64,000 bases of DNA, from assembly GCF_030718205.1 (NCBI RefSeq), contig NZ_JAUZQF010000003.1, positions 496,001 through 560,000 on the forward strand, in the 5' to 3' direction. The position numbers and the translations under genes are program-made. Under the pieces are notes generated by a model that saw only the letters and a list, made by a program, of their open reading frames with translations, made no database searches and had not been told where the DNA came from. Numbering within the stretch: the first letter of the stretch is position 1; the number at the start of each line of letters is the position of its first letter. Source of the stretch: Nonomuraea turcica. GTDB taxonomy: Bacteria; Actinomycetota; Actinomycetes; Streptosporangiales; Streptosporangiaceae. Shown piece by piece: positions 25,498 through 34,913 of the stretch.

Positions 25498-25929
25498 ATG
25501 TCACCGCGATGGGAACCGAACCCCGACATCAGAACAGGACGTCACTGCGTCCACGAGCTGTCCGCGCATTTGGTGTTTGTCACGAAATATCGGCGGGACG
25601 CACTCACCGGCCCGATGCTGGAACGCTGCGAACAGATCATGAAAGAGGTGTGCGAGAAGTTCGACTGCGAGCTGGTCGACTTCAACGGCGAGCACGATCA
25701 CGTTCATCTCCTCGTCCGCTACCCGCCCAAGGTCGCCCTGTCCTCCCTCGTCAACTCCCTCAAAGGCGTCTCGGCCCGCTACCTCCGCCAGGAATACAGC
25801 GTCCACGTCCGCACACACCTGTGGGGCGGCCACTTCTGGTCCCGCTCCTACTACGCAGGATCGACCGGCAGCACGAGCGAGGTCACCGTCCGTGCCTACC
25901 TCCAGTCCCAGGACCGGCCCCAGAAATGA
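25498..25929 (+). CDS. tnpA: IS200-type Y1 HUH transposase
   Basis: Transposase of 143 residues that moves single-stranded IS DNA. The HUH motif is in GEHDHVHLLVRYPP (His68, His70) and the catalytic Tyr in VRAYLQSQ is near residue 133. Family signatures HLVFVTKYRRDAL and GGHFWSRSYYAGSTG are present, so it is full length. ATG at 25498, divergent from tnpB and reading toward the left end, the IS608-like arrangement. Confidence 0.93.
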   Translation: MSPRWEPNPDIRTGRHCVHELSAHLVFVTKYRRDALTGPMLERCEQIMKEVCEKFDCELVDFNGEHDHVHLLVRYPPKVALSSLVNSLKGVSARYLRQEYSVHVRTHLWGGHFWSRSYYAGSTGSTSEVTVRAYLQSQDRPQK

Positions 25930-26017
25930 GACAAGACCAGACGCGGTCACGACCGGTTCCAAAGCTCGGGATAGGGCACGCTCAGGCCCTTGGGGGCCAT
26001 CCCGCGCGGGCCTACAC

Positions 26018-26037
26018 CTCCCGTCTGAAGGCGGGAG
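26018..26037. repeat. IS left-end hairpin
   Basis: CTCCCGTCTGAAGGCGGGAG: 6-bp stem with an 8-base loop, 17 bp from the inferred left boundary. Such imperfect hairpins are the TnpA recognition structures. Confidence 0.75.
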
Positions 26038-26054
26038 CACTGGCCCGCACCTCG

Positions 26055-26416
26055 GTAGAACGTGGTCCGCAGGAACGTGGTCGGCACCCCGGCGTCGATG
26101 AAGAACCGGTCGGCCTCGGCCTTGGCGTCGAAGTGCGGCACCTTGTACTGGCCCATCAGCGTCGGCATGCGCTCGTCGTCGAGGGGGATGTGGTCGCGGG
26201 TGTCATCCAGCGTCGACCAGATGACGTGGCGCAGCCCGGCCTTCTTGGCCGCCCGCGCCATCGTCGCGGCGTCCTGCTTCTCCTGCTCCGGCGACATATG
26301 CTCCCAGAAGTTCGTCACCAGGTATGCGTGGGCGGCCCCGTCGAAAGCCTCCGTCAGCCGCGCCTCGTCCCGGACGTCGGCCTCGACCACTTCGGCTCCT
26401 TGGGCGGCCAGTTCCC
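26055..26416 (-). pseudogene. NmrA-family protein, 5' part, lacking its N-terminus
   Basis: The upstream half of the split NmrA gene, reading ELAAQGAEVVEADVRD, then HVIWSTLDDTRDHIP, YKVPHFDAKAEADRFF and LRTTFY at the IS edge. The nucleotide-binding N-terminus (about 45 residues with the expected GATG motif) is absent: homology stops abruptly near 26414-26416, where a MarR remnant on the other strand begins. So the gene was also truncated by a deletion, separate from the IS insertion. Confidence 0.8.
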
Positions 26417-26587
26417 GTCTTCATCGTCCTCACACCCGCCGGCCGCACAGCCATAGAAACCGCTGCCCCCAGCATGTCGCCACGGTCCGGCGCCTGGTCA
26501 TCGACGCCCCTCAGCCCGGACGAACTCGCCATGCTCGGCCAGCTCTCCAACCGCATCCTCGACCAACTGGACACCATGTCACCGTGA
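26417..26587 (+). pseudogene. MarR-family regulator remnant (C-terminus)
   Basis: Reads VFIVLTPAGRTAIETAAP, then QHVATVRRLVIDA in a shifted frame, then LSPDELAMLGQLSNRILDQL and a TGA at 26585. This is the wing and dimerisation end of a MarR protein, disrupted by two compensating frame changes (in the C run near 26469 and near 26508). The DNA-binding part is missing. It abuts the truncated NmrA gene head to head, as expected if a divergent marR-nmrA pair lost its shared middle. Confidence 0.65.
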
Positions 26588-26713
26588 CGCTTGACACTGT
26601 CCTCCAGAGGGTTGCCCGTCGCTCGTCAGGGCACCGACGTGCCGGTCAGAGCAGGCCGTGGGCGGCGCGGGCGTTGGCGATCAGATCGGCGGGGCACCTC
26701 GTAGAGTAGGGGC

Positions 26714-27271
26714 ATGGTGCGTTTGGTCGACGATCCAGAAGCCGACAAGCTCCTCTCCGAGGACCCGTTCGCCCTGCTGACGGGCATGCTCCTCGATCAG
26801 CAGATCGCCATGGAGATCGCCTTCATCGGGCCGAAGAAGATCGCGGACCGGATGGGCGGCTTCAGCGTCACGAAGATCGCCGAATCCGACCTCGAGGAGT
26901 TCGTCGAGCTCTGCGTGACCAAGCCGGCGATCCACCGCTACGGCGGGTCGATGGCGAGGCGGGTGCACGCGCTGGCGCAGTACGTCGTGGAGCACTACGA
27001 CGGGCGCACCGAGGCGATCTGGACCACGGGCGACCCCGACGGCAAGGAGGTGCTCAAGCGCCTCAAGGCCCTGCCCGGCTACGGCGAGCAGAAGGCGCGC
27101 ATCTTCCTCGCCCTGCTCGGCAAGCAACTTGGCGTCCAGCCGCCGGGCTGGCGCGAAGCCGCCGGTCCGTACGGCGAGGAGGGCTCGCACCGCTCGATCG
27201 CCGACGTGACGGGGCCGGAGTCGCTCGCCGAGGTCCGCGCCTTCAAGAAGGCAGCCAAGGCGAAGGGCTAG
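26714..27271 (+). CDS. HhH-GPD-type base-excision repair protein
   Basis: Small DNA-repair-glycosylase-like protein of 185 residues. The helix-hairpin-helix is LPGYGEQKARIFLALLGK (about 120-137). The N-terminal part has DPFALLTGMLLDQQIAMEIAF, as in the actinobacterial HesB/HhH-GPD group; no iron-sulphur cysteine cluster is visible. Its substrate lesion is unknown. Stand-alone gene, ATG with weak GGGGC upstream. Confidence 0.8.
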   Translation: MVRLVDDPEADKLLSEDPFALLTGMLLDQQIAMEIAFIGPKKIADRMGGFSVTKIAESDLEEFVELCVTKPAIHRYGGSMARRVHALAQYVVEHYDGRTEAIWTTGDPDGKEVLKRLKALPGYGEQKARIFLALLGKQLGVQPPGWREAAGPYGEEGSHRSIADVTGPESLAEVRAFKKAAKAKG

Positions 27272-27301
27272 CCCAGTATGGAGCCGCCTCCGCAGCTCAT
27301 C

Positions 27302-28456
27302 TCAGGAGGCTGAGCGGGATCGTTCAAGCTCGTGTCGGTAGGCATCGAGGATGAGGCCATGGAAATGGTGGACCGCGTGCTCCGACAACCCGGACCCGTT
27401 GGGGTCATATACGATCTTCCCCTGGGTGAACGCGGGGGTGCGCATTCCGCGCTGGACGCTTTCCACCAAGGCGATGTCCTCCACCTGGAGCACCTCGTCG
27501 ATGTACCGGATGCTGTCCAGCTCGGCCTCGTTGGGCTCCGCGGTCTCCAGATAGAAGTCCCAGATTTCGCGAGTCCGTTCCGGGCCGTCAGGGATGATCT
27601 GCAGCACCATGAAGTTCCCCCGGCCGGGATAGCGCAGCAGGCAGGTGTTGGGCCACAGCCACCAGACCGCATGCTCGGTGACGGTCGCACTTGACACGTC
27701 GTAGGCGGAGTTCTCTGTTTTACCGGCCTGTGCCATGTGGCTGGAGTAGATCCCGTAGGTGGTGACCTTGTAGGTGCTCATGTCGACCAGGGACACGAAG
27801 TCTTTGTGGGCCACGTGGCAGTGGTAGCACTCCAGGAAGTTGTCGACGACGTTCTTCCAGTTGGAGGCGATGTCATAGGTGAGCCGGCGGGCGAGGGTCA
27901 GCTTGGCCACGTCCGGCGCCCTTGCCTGGATCTCCGCCTCGAGGTCCCCGGCCTGCTCCGGCAGAAGGGCCGCCTCGGGGTCGAGGTTGACGTAGACCAT
28001 GCCGCCGAACTCGGTGACCTGGATCTGGTCCAGGCATACGGTGGAGGCGTCGAAACCCGGCATGTCACCGGTGTTGCGCGCTCGCCTCAACCGGCCGGTC
28101 AGGTCGAAGGTCCAGGCGTGATAGGGGCACACGATGCTGCGCCGGACGCCGGTGCCGGACAGCAGTTCGTGCGCCCGGTGCTTGCACACGTTGTAGAACG
28201 CCCGCAGCGTTCCGGCCCCGTCCCGGACGGCGACGATGGGCATGCCGGCCGCCGTGCCCGTCATATAGCTTCCCGGCTCCCGAAGCTTCTCGACATGGCA
28301 CAGCCACTGCCACGTACGAGCGAAGATCGCCCGCTGGTCGACGTCGAACCATTGAGGATCGGTGTAGGCCTCGGCGTGCAACGACATCGACAGCCCAGGG
28401 TCAGGGTCGTATCCGGCTGAGACGTGGTCGAGTTCGGGGATCGAATCCGGCGTCAC
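27302..28456 (-). CDS. Rieske-type aromatic ring-hydroxylating oxygenase, alpha subunit
   Basis: Non-haem iron oxygenase of 384 residues. The Rieske 2Fe-2S ligands are Cys91-x-His93 and Cys110-x2-His113 (CKHRAHEL, CPYHAWTFDL). The catalytic iron site is NFLECYHCHVAH with His212 and His217. The family covers aromatic dioxygenases and quaternary-amine or carnitine-type monooxygenases, and the C-terminal domain does not let me choose. No reductase or beta subunit is adjacent; the flavin/2Fe-2S reductase at 50.6 kb is the only one in the window. I chose GTG at 28456 with GGAGGT 3 bases upstream of its spacer over an upstream in-frame GTG. Confidence 0.85.
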   Translation of the reverse strand: MTPDSIPELDHVSAGYDPDPGLSMSLHAEAYTDPQWFDVDQRAIFARTWQWLCHVEKLREPGSYMTGTAAGMPIVAVRDGAGTLRAFYNVCKHRAHELLSGTGVRRSIVCPYHAWTFDLTGRLRRARNTGDMPGFDASTVCLDQIQVTEFGGMVYVNLDPEAALLPEQAGDLEAEIQARAPDVAKLTLARRLTYDIASNWKNVVDNFLECYHCHVAHKDFVSLVDMSTYKVTTYGIYSSHMAQAGKTENSAYDVSSATVTEHAVWWLWPNTCLLRYPGRGNFMVLQIIPDGPERTREIWDFYLETAEPNEAELDSIRYIDEVLQVEDIALVESVQRGMRTPAFTQGKIVYDPNGSGLSEHAVHHFHGLILDAYRHELERSRSAS

Positions 28457-28616
28457 CGTACCTCCAATGCCTGGCACCAAGCGCACGGGTACCCCCGTGG
28501 CATCCTTTTAGTGAAGATTCAAGCCCAGCGATCGTTCTCGGACCAGCACCAGGTCAGAGCGGTGGCCCATTTTCGGCGCTCACAGTCGTGGCCGTCTCCC
28601 GCTGCCTCGTCCGCGC

Positions 28617-28757
28617 CGCGATGGCTGCGGCCGCCACCGGGCTGGCGCTCGCCCTGGGCGCGGAGAGGAGACGCCGCAGGTCGGCCTCGAGCTGGCCACC
28701 ACCCTCACGGTTCGGGAGAGCACCACTCCACCCGGAGACGGCAAGAGCATAGGTTGA
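28617..28757 (+). pseudogene. Possible LacI-family regulator remnant (C-terminus)
   Basis: The 324-bp gap between the Rieske and flavodoxin genes holds no intact gene. On the plus strand the last 26 codons before TGA at 28755 read QVGLELATTLTVREST followed by a short tail, which resembles the standard LacI C-terminus (L-x-T-x-L-x-V-R-x-S-T). Upstream homology is poor and probably frameshifted. A weak call. Confidence 0.4.
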
Positions 28758-28780
28758 CCGGTCGAGGCCACCGCCGCTTG

Positions 28781-29488
28781 TCATGCTCGGCGGAGGCCGG
28801 TGCGTTGCAGCCATGAGTCGACCTCGGCTTGGGCGCCGTTGACTTCTTCGCCACGTATGGCGAGCCCTTCCCCGAAGCGCGCGCCTGGGCATGAGGCGGC
28901 GTAGTCGCGCTCAGTCGTTCCCAGCCCGCTCATGGCGTGTGTCGTGAGAGGAAAGATGGTCTTGCCGCGGACGTCGAGCTTCTCGGTGAACGTCGTCATG
29001 ATCATGGGTGCTCGGACGTTCCAGATGGGGCTGGCCAGCAGCACCGTGTCGTAGCGGTCGAGCGAGGGCAGAGGGCCGGCGATCGCTGGGCGGGCGTCGG
29101 CGTCTTGCTCTTGGACATTGCGCTCGACGGTCTCGGAGTAGTCCTCGGGGTAGGGGTCGGCGGGTTGGATGCGGTAGAGGTCACAGTCGATACGGCTGCT
29201 GATCATCTGGGCCAGGACCTCGGTGTTGCCCACTTCGAGGAAACGACGTTGTCCGTAGTAATAGTTCTCGCCAGGGCGGGAGAAGTAGGCCAGCAGGATG
29301 GACCTCGCGGCCGGGCTGGAGAGGGCGGGCCGGTCTGCCGGCTCGGATCTGGGCTGGGGAGGCGAGGAAGGGGCGCAACCGCTCAGCTGGGCACTGGCCA
29401 TCACGGCCCCTCCTGCCAGGACCACGCTACGAAGGAACGAACGCCGCTCCAGCGCAGGGGACTGATCGTTGCCGGGGTTTGCCTTCAT
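28781..29488 (-). CDS. Tat-exported flavodoxin-like lipoprotein
   Basis: Protein of 235 residues with a twin-arginine signal (ERRSFLRSVVLAGG) ending in the lipobox LSGC, so it is likely anchored outside the membrane. The mature part is a flavodoxin fold: ILLAYFSRPGENY (phosphate loop), LLASPIWNVRAPMIMTTFTEKL and FPLTTHAMSGLG. An exported flavodoxin is uncommon and would need FMN loading before Tat export. Last gene of the reductase operon, 27 bp after the aldo/keto reductase. Confidence 0.8.
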   Translation of the reverse strand: MKANPGNDQSPALERRSFLRSVVLAGGAVMASAQLSGCAPSSPPQPRSEPADRPALSSPAARSILLAYFSRPGENYYYGQRRFLEVGNTEVLAQMISSRIDCDLYRIQPADPYPEDYSETVERNVQEQDADARPAIAGPLPSLDRYDTVLLASPIWNVRAPMIMTTFTEKLDVRGKTIFPLTTHAMSGLGTTERDYAASCPGARFGEGLAIRGEEVNGAQAEVDSWLQRTGLRRA

Positions 29489-29515
29489 CGCCTGCTCTCA
29501 GTGGGTGAGTGCGTG

Positions 29516-30364
29516 TCAGTCGTTAACCCGGAGCCGGCCGAGTCGGCTGACCATGGCCGGGTCGCGGTGGTCGAAGAACAGCGAGCCTCCGGTGTCCATG
29601 GTGGCGATGCGGGCCATCTGGTCGTCGGCGAGCTCGAAGTCGAAGACGTCGATGTTCTGCGTCATGCGGTCGGGCCGGACCGACTTGGGGATCACGACCA
29701 CTTCCCGCTGGATGAGCCAGCGGAGCACGACCTGCGGCACGGACTTGCCGTGCGTGCCGGCGATCTCGCTCAGGTCCGGGTGGGTGAACAGGTTGTTCTT
29801 GCCTTCGGCGAACGGACCCCATGACTCGATCTGGACGCCGCGCTCGCGCATGATCTCCTGGTCGGCCGTGCGCTGGAAGAACGGATGGGTCTCGATCTGG
29901 TTCACCGCGGGCGTGACGTCGTTGTTGTCGATCAGGTCGACGAGCCGATCGGGATAGAAGTTGGAGACCCCGATCGCCTTGACCCGGCCCTGGTGGTACA
30001 GGTCCTGCATGGCGCGCCACTCGCTGTAGACGTCGCCGAAAGGCTGGTGCATCAGGTAAAGGTCGAGGTAGTCCAGGCCGAGCTTGCGCAGCGAGGTGTC
30101 GAAGGCGCGCATGGTGTTGTCCTCGCCGGGATCTTGGATCCACAGCTTGGTGGTGATGAACAGGTCCTCGCGCGGGATGCCGCTGCTCTCGATCGCACGG
30201 CCGACGGCCTCCTCGTTGCGATAGGCGGCAGCGGTGTCCAGCAGCCGGTAGCCGGCGGCGAGAGCGTCGGTGACGGCCTGTTCGGTCTGTTCTGGCGGGA
30301 TCTGGTAGACGCCGAAGCCGAGGATCGGCATCTCTACGCCGTTGTTCAAGGTGACGGTCTGCAT
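29516..30364 (-). CDS. Aldo/keto reductase (2,5-diketo-gluconate reductase-like)
   Basis: NADPH-dependent oxidoreductase of 282 residues with the AKR tetrad: Asp and Tyr in [16 protein letters not shown], Lys in LFITTKLWI and His in [13 protein letters not shown]-binding [13 protein letters not shown] lies near residue 225. I chose the second methionine (30364; [13 protein letters not shown]) because GGAAAA precedes it; an ATG at 30376 is also in frame. Third gene of an operon with two more reductases and a flavodoxin, opposite an MmyB-type regulator. Confidence 0.85.
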   Translation of the reverse strand: MQTVTLNNGVEMPILGFGVYQIPPEQTEQAVTDALAAGYRLLDTAAAYRNEEAVGRAIESSGIPREDLFITTKLWIQDPGEDNTMRAFDTSLRKLGLDYLDLYLMHQPFGDVYSEWRAMQDLYHQGRVKAIGVSNFYPDRLVDLIDNNDVTPAVNQIETHPFFQRTADQEIMRERGVQIESWGPFAEGKNNLFTHPDLSEIAGTHGKSVPQVVLRWLIQREVVVIPKSVRPDRMTQNIDVFDFELADDQMARIATMDTGGSLFFDHRDPAMVSRLGRLRVND

Positions 30365-30443
30365 GGGATTTTCCATTTCGCGGGTGTGTGGTGATGCTGG
30401 GACTGCAGCGGTCCAGGCAGCGGGGGGACTCGCCCGTGTCCGG

Positions 30444-31478
30444 TCAGGGACGGATGAGGACTTTGAGGGCTCGGCGTTCGGCCATGGCGCCGTAGGCGTC
30501 GGGGACGTCGTCGAGGCCGACGGTGCGGTCGAAGACGCGGCCCGGGTCGATGGTGCCGTTCAGGATGTCGGGCATGAGGTCTTCGATGTAGGCGCGGGCT
30601 GGTGAGACGCCGCCGGTCAGGGTGATGTTCCGCATGATCACGTCGAAGCCGATGGGGCCTTGCTCGTATTGCGGCACACCCAGGCGGCTGATCGTGCCGC
30701 CGTCGATCACGGCGCCGAGGGCGGTCTCCAGGCTCTGAAGGGCGCCGACGGCCTCGATGACGCGGTCGGCGCCGTCGCCGCCGGTCAGCTCTAGTACCCG
30801 GGCCACGCCTTCGTCTCCGCGTTCGGCGACGATGTCGGTGGCACCGAAGTCGCGGCCCAGGTCGGTGCGGTCGGTGTGCCGTCCCATGAGGATGATCTGT
30901 TCGGCGCCCAGGCGCTTGGCGGCGATCACGGCGGACAGGCCGACCGCGCCGTCGCCGATGACCAGAACGCGGTCGCCGCCGGCCACTCCGGCGGTGAGGG
31001 CGCCATGGTGGCCGGTGCCCAGCACGTCCGACAGCGTCAGCAAGGATGGCAGTAGTGGGGAGGTCTCCTCCACAGGGAGTTTGACCAAGGTCCCGTCAGC
31101 CATGGGGACGCGGACGGCTTCACCCTGGCCGCCGTCGACGCCGTCCAGACCGTATCGGCCGCCGCGGCGGCAAGAGGAGTGCAGGCCCTTACGGCAGAAG
31201 CCGCAAGTGTTGTCGCAGTAGGTGAACGGCGTGACGACCAGGTCGCCCGCTGTCAGGTTGCCGACGTCGGAGCCGGTTTCCTCTATCACGCCGAGGAACT
31301 CATGTCCCACGGGGCGGCCGGTGTCGGTGGCGGGCATGGACTTATAGGGCCACAGGTCGCTGCCGCAGACGCAGGACAGCACAACGCGGACGATCGCGTC
31401 GGTGGGCTGCTGGATCTTCGGGTCGGGCCGGTCCTCTACACGGACGTCGCCGGCGCCGTACATCACGGCTGCACGCAT
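30444..31478 (-). CDS. Zinc-dependent alcohol dehydrogenase
   Basis: Medium-chain dehydrogenase of 344 residues. Catalytic zinc ligands are in [11 protein letters not shown] and [10 protein letters not shown], the structural zinc site is [16 protein letters not shown], and the NAD(P) motif [15 protein letters not shown] is near residue 175. It is a clear paralogue of the enzyme at 60458-61480: both begin with [14 protein letters not shown] residues, share the zinc segments and end in AMxERRAxKVLxRP. Second gene of the four-gene reductase operon. Confidence 0.88.
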   Translation of the reverse strand: MRAAVMYGAGDVRVEDRPDPKIQQPTDAIVRVVLSCVCGSDLWPYKSMPATDTGRPVGHEFLGVIEETGSDVGNLTAGDLVVTPFTYCDNTCGFCRKGLHSSCRRGGRYGLDGVDGGQGEAVRVPMADGTLVKLPVEETSPLLPSLLTLSDVLGTGHHGALTAGVAGGDRVLVIGDGAVGLSAVIAAKRLGAEQIILMGRHTDRTDLGRDFGATDIVAERGDEGVARVLELTGGDGADRVIEAVGALQSLETALGAVIDGGTISRLGVPQYEQGPIGFDVIMRNITLTGGVSPARAYIEDLMPDILNGTIDPGRVFDRTVGLDDVPDAYGAMAERRALKVLIRP

Positions 31479-31540
31479 GAAGTGCTCCTCAATTCGTGGG
31501 AAATCTGGGCAAGGCTGCGCTCTCCAGCCCGGGACGGCGG

Positions 31541-32518
<978 letters not shown>

Positions 32519-32602
32519 TGCGCCCTCGCTGTTTCTGATGATGGTCTTGTCGAGACAGATATCCACCCTCGCGCCGGTCCATACTCGGTGCCAGGCCGGG
32601 TG

Positions 32603-32631
32603 TTGCCAGGGAGTGGCGTTCGGGGTAATGA
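32603..32631 (+). promoter_or_regulatory. Promoter of the MmyB-type regulator
   Basis: TTGCCA (32603-32608), 17-bp spacer, TAATGA (32626-32631), 54 bp before the start. The -35 region contains CCAGGGAGT, which also occurs at nearly the same distance before the paralogous regulator at 60311. Confidence 0.45.
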
Positions 32632-32684
32632 CACGGCCCCCCACCTGGCCACCGTGGAGGTCGGCGCGGTGTGAGACTGAAGAC

Positions 32685-33596
32685 ATGGCAGACCAGCGCA
32701 CCACCAGCGGCAGCGACACGGAGCTGGGCCTGTTCCTGCGCGCCCGCCGCACCCAGACCAGCCCTGAGCAGGTGGGCCTCACCATCGGCACTGGCCTCCG
32801 CCGCACCCCGGGGCTGCGCCGGGAAGAGCTGGCCACCCTCGCCGGGATCAGCATCGACTACTACGTGCGTCTCGAGCGCGGCAAGGAGACCCGCCCCAGC
32901 CCCTCGGTGCTCGACGCCCTCGCCCGCGCCCTCCAGCTCGACGACCAGGAACACCAGCACCTGCGCGAGTTGGCCGCCCGCGCCGCCCGCTACGCTCCCG
33001 AGCCCCCGCCTCCGCCCAGCCGCGCCGTACGCCCCCACCTGAAGCTGCTTCTGGAGACGATGCGCCCCTGTCCCGCCTACATCGTCAGCCGCAGCATGGA
33101 CTTCCTCGCCTGGAACCCCGGAGGGCTCGCCCTGTACGCGGGCCTGGACGACTGGCCGGTCAAACAGCGCAACCTCGCCCGCTACCTGTTCCTGCACCCC
33201 ACGGCCCGCGAGCTGTTCCCCGACTGGGACACTCAGGTCCGCGGCTGCGTGGCCCGCCTGCGCGCGCAGGCCGGCACCGCGCCGGACGCTCCCGACCTGA
33301 CCAACCTCGTCGGCGAGCTGCTGTTGAAGAGCTCCGACTTCGCCAAGCTCTGGGAACGCTATGACGTGACCGGCCGCAAGCGCACCCACAAGACCTTCCA
33401 TCATCCGCACGTGGGGATCATCAACCTCAGCGTCCAATCCATGGACCTGGAGGGCACCCCCGGCCAGCGCCTCGGCGTCTATGTCGCCGAGCCCGGCACC
33501 CCTGACTATGACGCGATGCTGCTGCTGGACATGACCGTCCCCCAGCCTGCCGCGCAGCCGGCTGCGAAGGACGAGGCACAGCGCGCACAGTCCTGA
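32685..33596 (+). CDS. XRE-family regulator with MmyB ligand-binding domain
   Basis: Regulator of 303 residues. The HTH (about 10-85) contains [38 protein letters not shown] and LDALARAL, the hallmark of this actinomycete group. The C-terminal MmyB-like domain (about 110-280) has [21 protein letters not shown] and KTFHHPHVG; family members bind fatty-acid-like ligands. The tail after about residue 285 is low-complexity. ATG at 32685. Divergent from the four-gene reductase operon, which it probably controls. Paralogue of 59415-60311. Confidence 0.87.
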   Translation: MADQRTTSGSDTELGLFLRARRTQTSPEQVGLTIGTGLRRTPGLRREELATLAGISIDYYVRLERGKETRPSPSVLDALARALQLDDQEHQHLRELAARAARYAPEPPPPPSRAVRPHLKLLLETMRPCPAYIVSRSMDFLAWNPGGLALYAGLDDWPVKQRNLARYLFLHPTARELFPDWDTQVRGCVARLRAQAGTAPDAPDLTNLVGELLLKSSDFAKLWERYDVTGRKRTHKTFHHPHVGIINLSVQSMDLEGTPGQRLGVYVAEPGTPDYDAMLLLDMTVPQPAAQPAAKDEAQRAQS

Positions 33597-33708
33597 CCCG
33601 CACCCGCGGTGCGATCGGCTCTCGCGACAGGCAATGTCGTCGCCCAGCCTCGCGGGACCGCAGGTGCGGAGTGCGTGGGGCACGACGCATCACCGATGAG
33701 GGCATCGG

Positions 33709-33855
33709 ACCGGACCAGCCTGGTCCGGGTACGGCGGATGCTCGGCGTCTACGACGGGGGCCGCATCATCAGCCCCAAGCTCGCCGACAGCCAGGCGATC
33801 GGCGGCATGGTGGGCAGCATCAGCGCGGCCCTCCTGGAGCACACGGTCACCGCCC
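33709..33855 (+). pseudogene. Xanthine-dehydrogenase-type molybdopterin subunit remnant
   Basis: The 687-bp gap 33597-34283 has no intact gene. Within it a plus-strand frame reads RVRRMLGVYDGGRIISPK, then SQAIGGMVGSISAALLEHTV, which matches the C-terminal domain of aldehyde oxidase/xanthine dehydrogenase large subunits. Homology ends on both sides, so only about 50 codons remain. From about 34040 on, base composition is less GC-rich and I see nothing recognisable until the operator at 34213. Confidence 0.6.
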
Positions 33856-34215
33856 CCCGCGCTGGACGCTGTCGGTACCGGACTGCCGGCAGCGAGGGGA
33901 CCTGTATGCGAAGGTCCTGGACGTCCTCGACTTGCCCGTGCCCGTAAGAGGCAATGTCCACCGGATCGAGACGAGCAAGCGGTGGTGCCGATGAGACTGG
34001 ATCGAACCGCGCAAGGTACTCGGTGCGATCAACGTGCACCATCGAGCCGCATAGGCCAGCGCGACAAATCCCGGTTCAACGGTAAATATGCGTTTGAAGC
34101 GGCACCTGGAATCGGACGCTGAGGAACACCTTCTCAACCCTGAATGCGGATGTTGAAGCGTTGCACACTTGGTAAGGCACGACTCTGCCAGGTGGTGGAG
34201 TCAGTGCTGCAGTTT

Positions 34216-34235
34216 TATGTAACGCCAGTAACATA
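34216..34235. promoter_or_regulatory. Regulon operator O1, before tetR
   Basis: TATGTAACGCCAGTAACATA, an imperfect palindrome with flanking TTT and TC, 48 bp before the TetR start. Closest to O5 at 47432-47451 in sequence; O2-O4 are looser matches. Confidence 0.65.
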
Positions 34236-34283
34236 TCTAGGGGCGCCGGTGGAGGGCGCAGGGCGAAGAGATCAAGGAGCGCG

Positions 34284-34895
34284 ATGCCGAAGATCGTGGA
34301 TCCGCGGGAGCGAGCAGAGGAGATCATCAACGCTGCTCTGGCCATCCTCGGCAAGGGTGGATTCGCCAAGTTCACCTTGCGTAATATCGCCAAGCAGATG
34401 GGAGGCTCGATGTCTCTCATCACCCACTACTTTCCCAACCGGGAAGCGCTCATCGAAGGCATCGTGGCCTCCGTGGAGGAGGATATTGCGCAATTCAATG
34501 ACGAAGTGCAGGGTGTCGCCGATCCCGTGGAGCGGCTGCACCGGCTCATCGAATGGGCGGTCCCGCTGGACGAGTGGTCGTTGACCATGGAGCGGGCGCG
34601 GATCGCGCTGTTGGCTCACCGGGACGCCGATCCGGCGGTGGACGCGTTCTTCGTGAGGCTGGAGCCGCTGATGCGCGGTGTCTATCGGCAGCATGTCGCG
34701 GCTCTGGTCGCGGAGGAGGACCTGGAGCTCACCGTAGACCTGATGAGGTCGTGGATCAGCGGTATCACCCTGTCCACTGTGGAGCACCCGGAGATCTGGA
34801 CGCGGGAGCGTCAGCTGCGGGTGGTGGACCGGTTCGTCGCCATGCTCCCGCTGCGCGAACCGGTCACCCTGAGCCGGGCGCCCGGGACCGGCTGA
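34284..34895 (+). CDS. TetR/AcrR-family regulator of the 34-49 kb regulon
   Basis: Repressor of 203 residues with the HTH at about 10-55 (RAEEIINAALAILGKGGFAKFTLRNIAKQMG, then SMSLITHYFPNREALIEGI). The C-terminal ligand domain is of BetI/AcrR-like length. ATG with AAGGAGCGCG upstream. A palindrome 48 bp upstream recurs in related form before four other transcription units between 37 and 47.5 kb, making this the best candidate for their shared regulator. The ligand is presumably the acyl or acyl-CoA intermediate of the pathway. Confidence 0.85.
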   Translation: MPKIVDPRERAEEIINAALAILGKGGFAKFTLRNIAKQMGGSMSLITHYFPNREALIEGIVASVEEDIAQFNDEVQGVADPVERLHRLIEWAVPLDEWSLTMERARIALLAHRDADPAVDAFFVRLEPLMRGVYRQHVAALVAEEDLELTVDLMRSWISGITLSTVEHPEIWTRERQLRVVDRFVAMLPLREPVTLSRAPGTG

Positions 34896-34906
34896 CCCGG
34901 TCCCGG
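34882..34906. terminator. Bidirectional terminator
   Basis: CCGGGACCGG-CTGAC-CCGGTCCCGG, a perfect 10-bp stem spanning the TetR stop codon and lying between the convergent tetR and acyl-CoA ligase genes. There is no U run, as usual for GC-rich actinomycetes. Confidence 0.6.
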
Positions 34907-34913
34907 CCGCAGG

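Larger units (their letters stand above)
24114..26054 (-). mobile_element. Complete IS200/IS605-family element (1,941 bp)
   Basis: Contains divergent tnpB (minus) and tnpA (plus) and a subterminal hairpin at each end, with no terminal inverted repeats or target duplication, as is normal for this family. Boundaries come from the interrupted NmrA gene: removing 24114-26054 joins ...TTCTAC to TGGGAG, giving the family-typical F-Y-W-E. The element then ends in GTCAA on the minus strand, resembling the TCAA right cleavage site of IS608. The left end is at the tnpA side (26054) and the right end beyond tnpB (24114). Both ORFs look intact, so it may be active. Confidence 0.85.

Noticed and set aside
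33856..34212. Short open frames after the molybdenum-hydroxylase fragment
   Set aside because: Neither strand gives a recognisable protein or a ribosome site; reported only as unassigned intergenic DNA.
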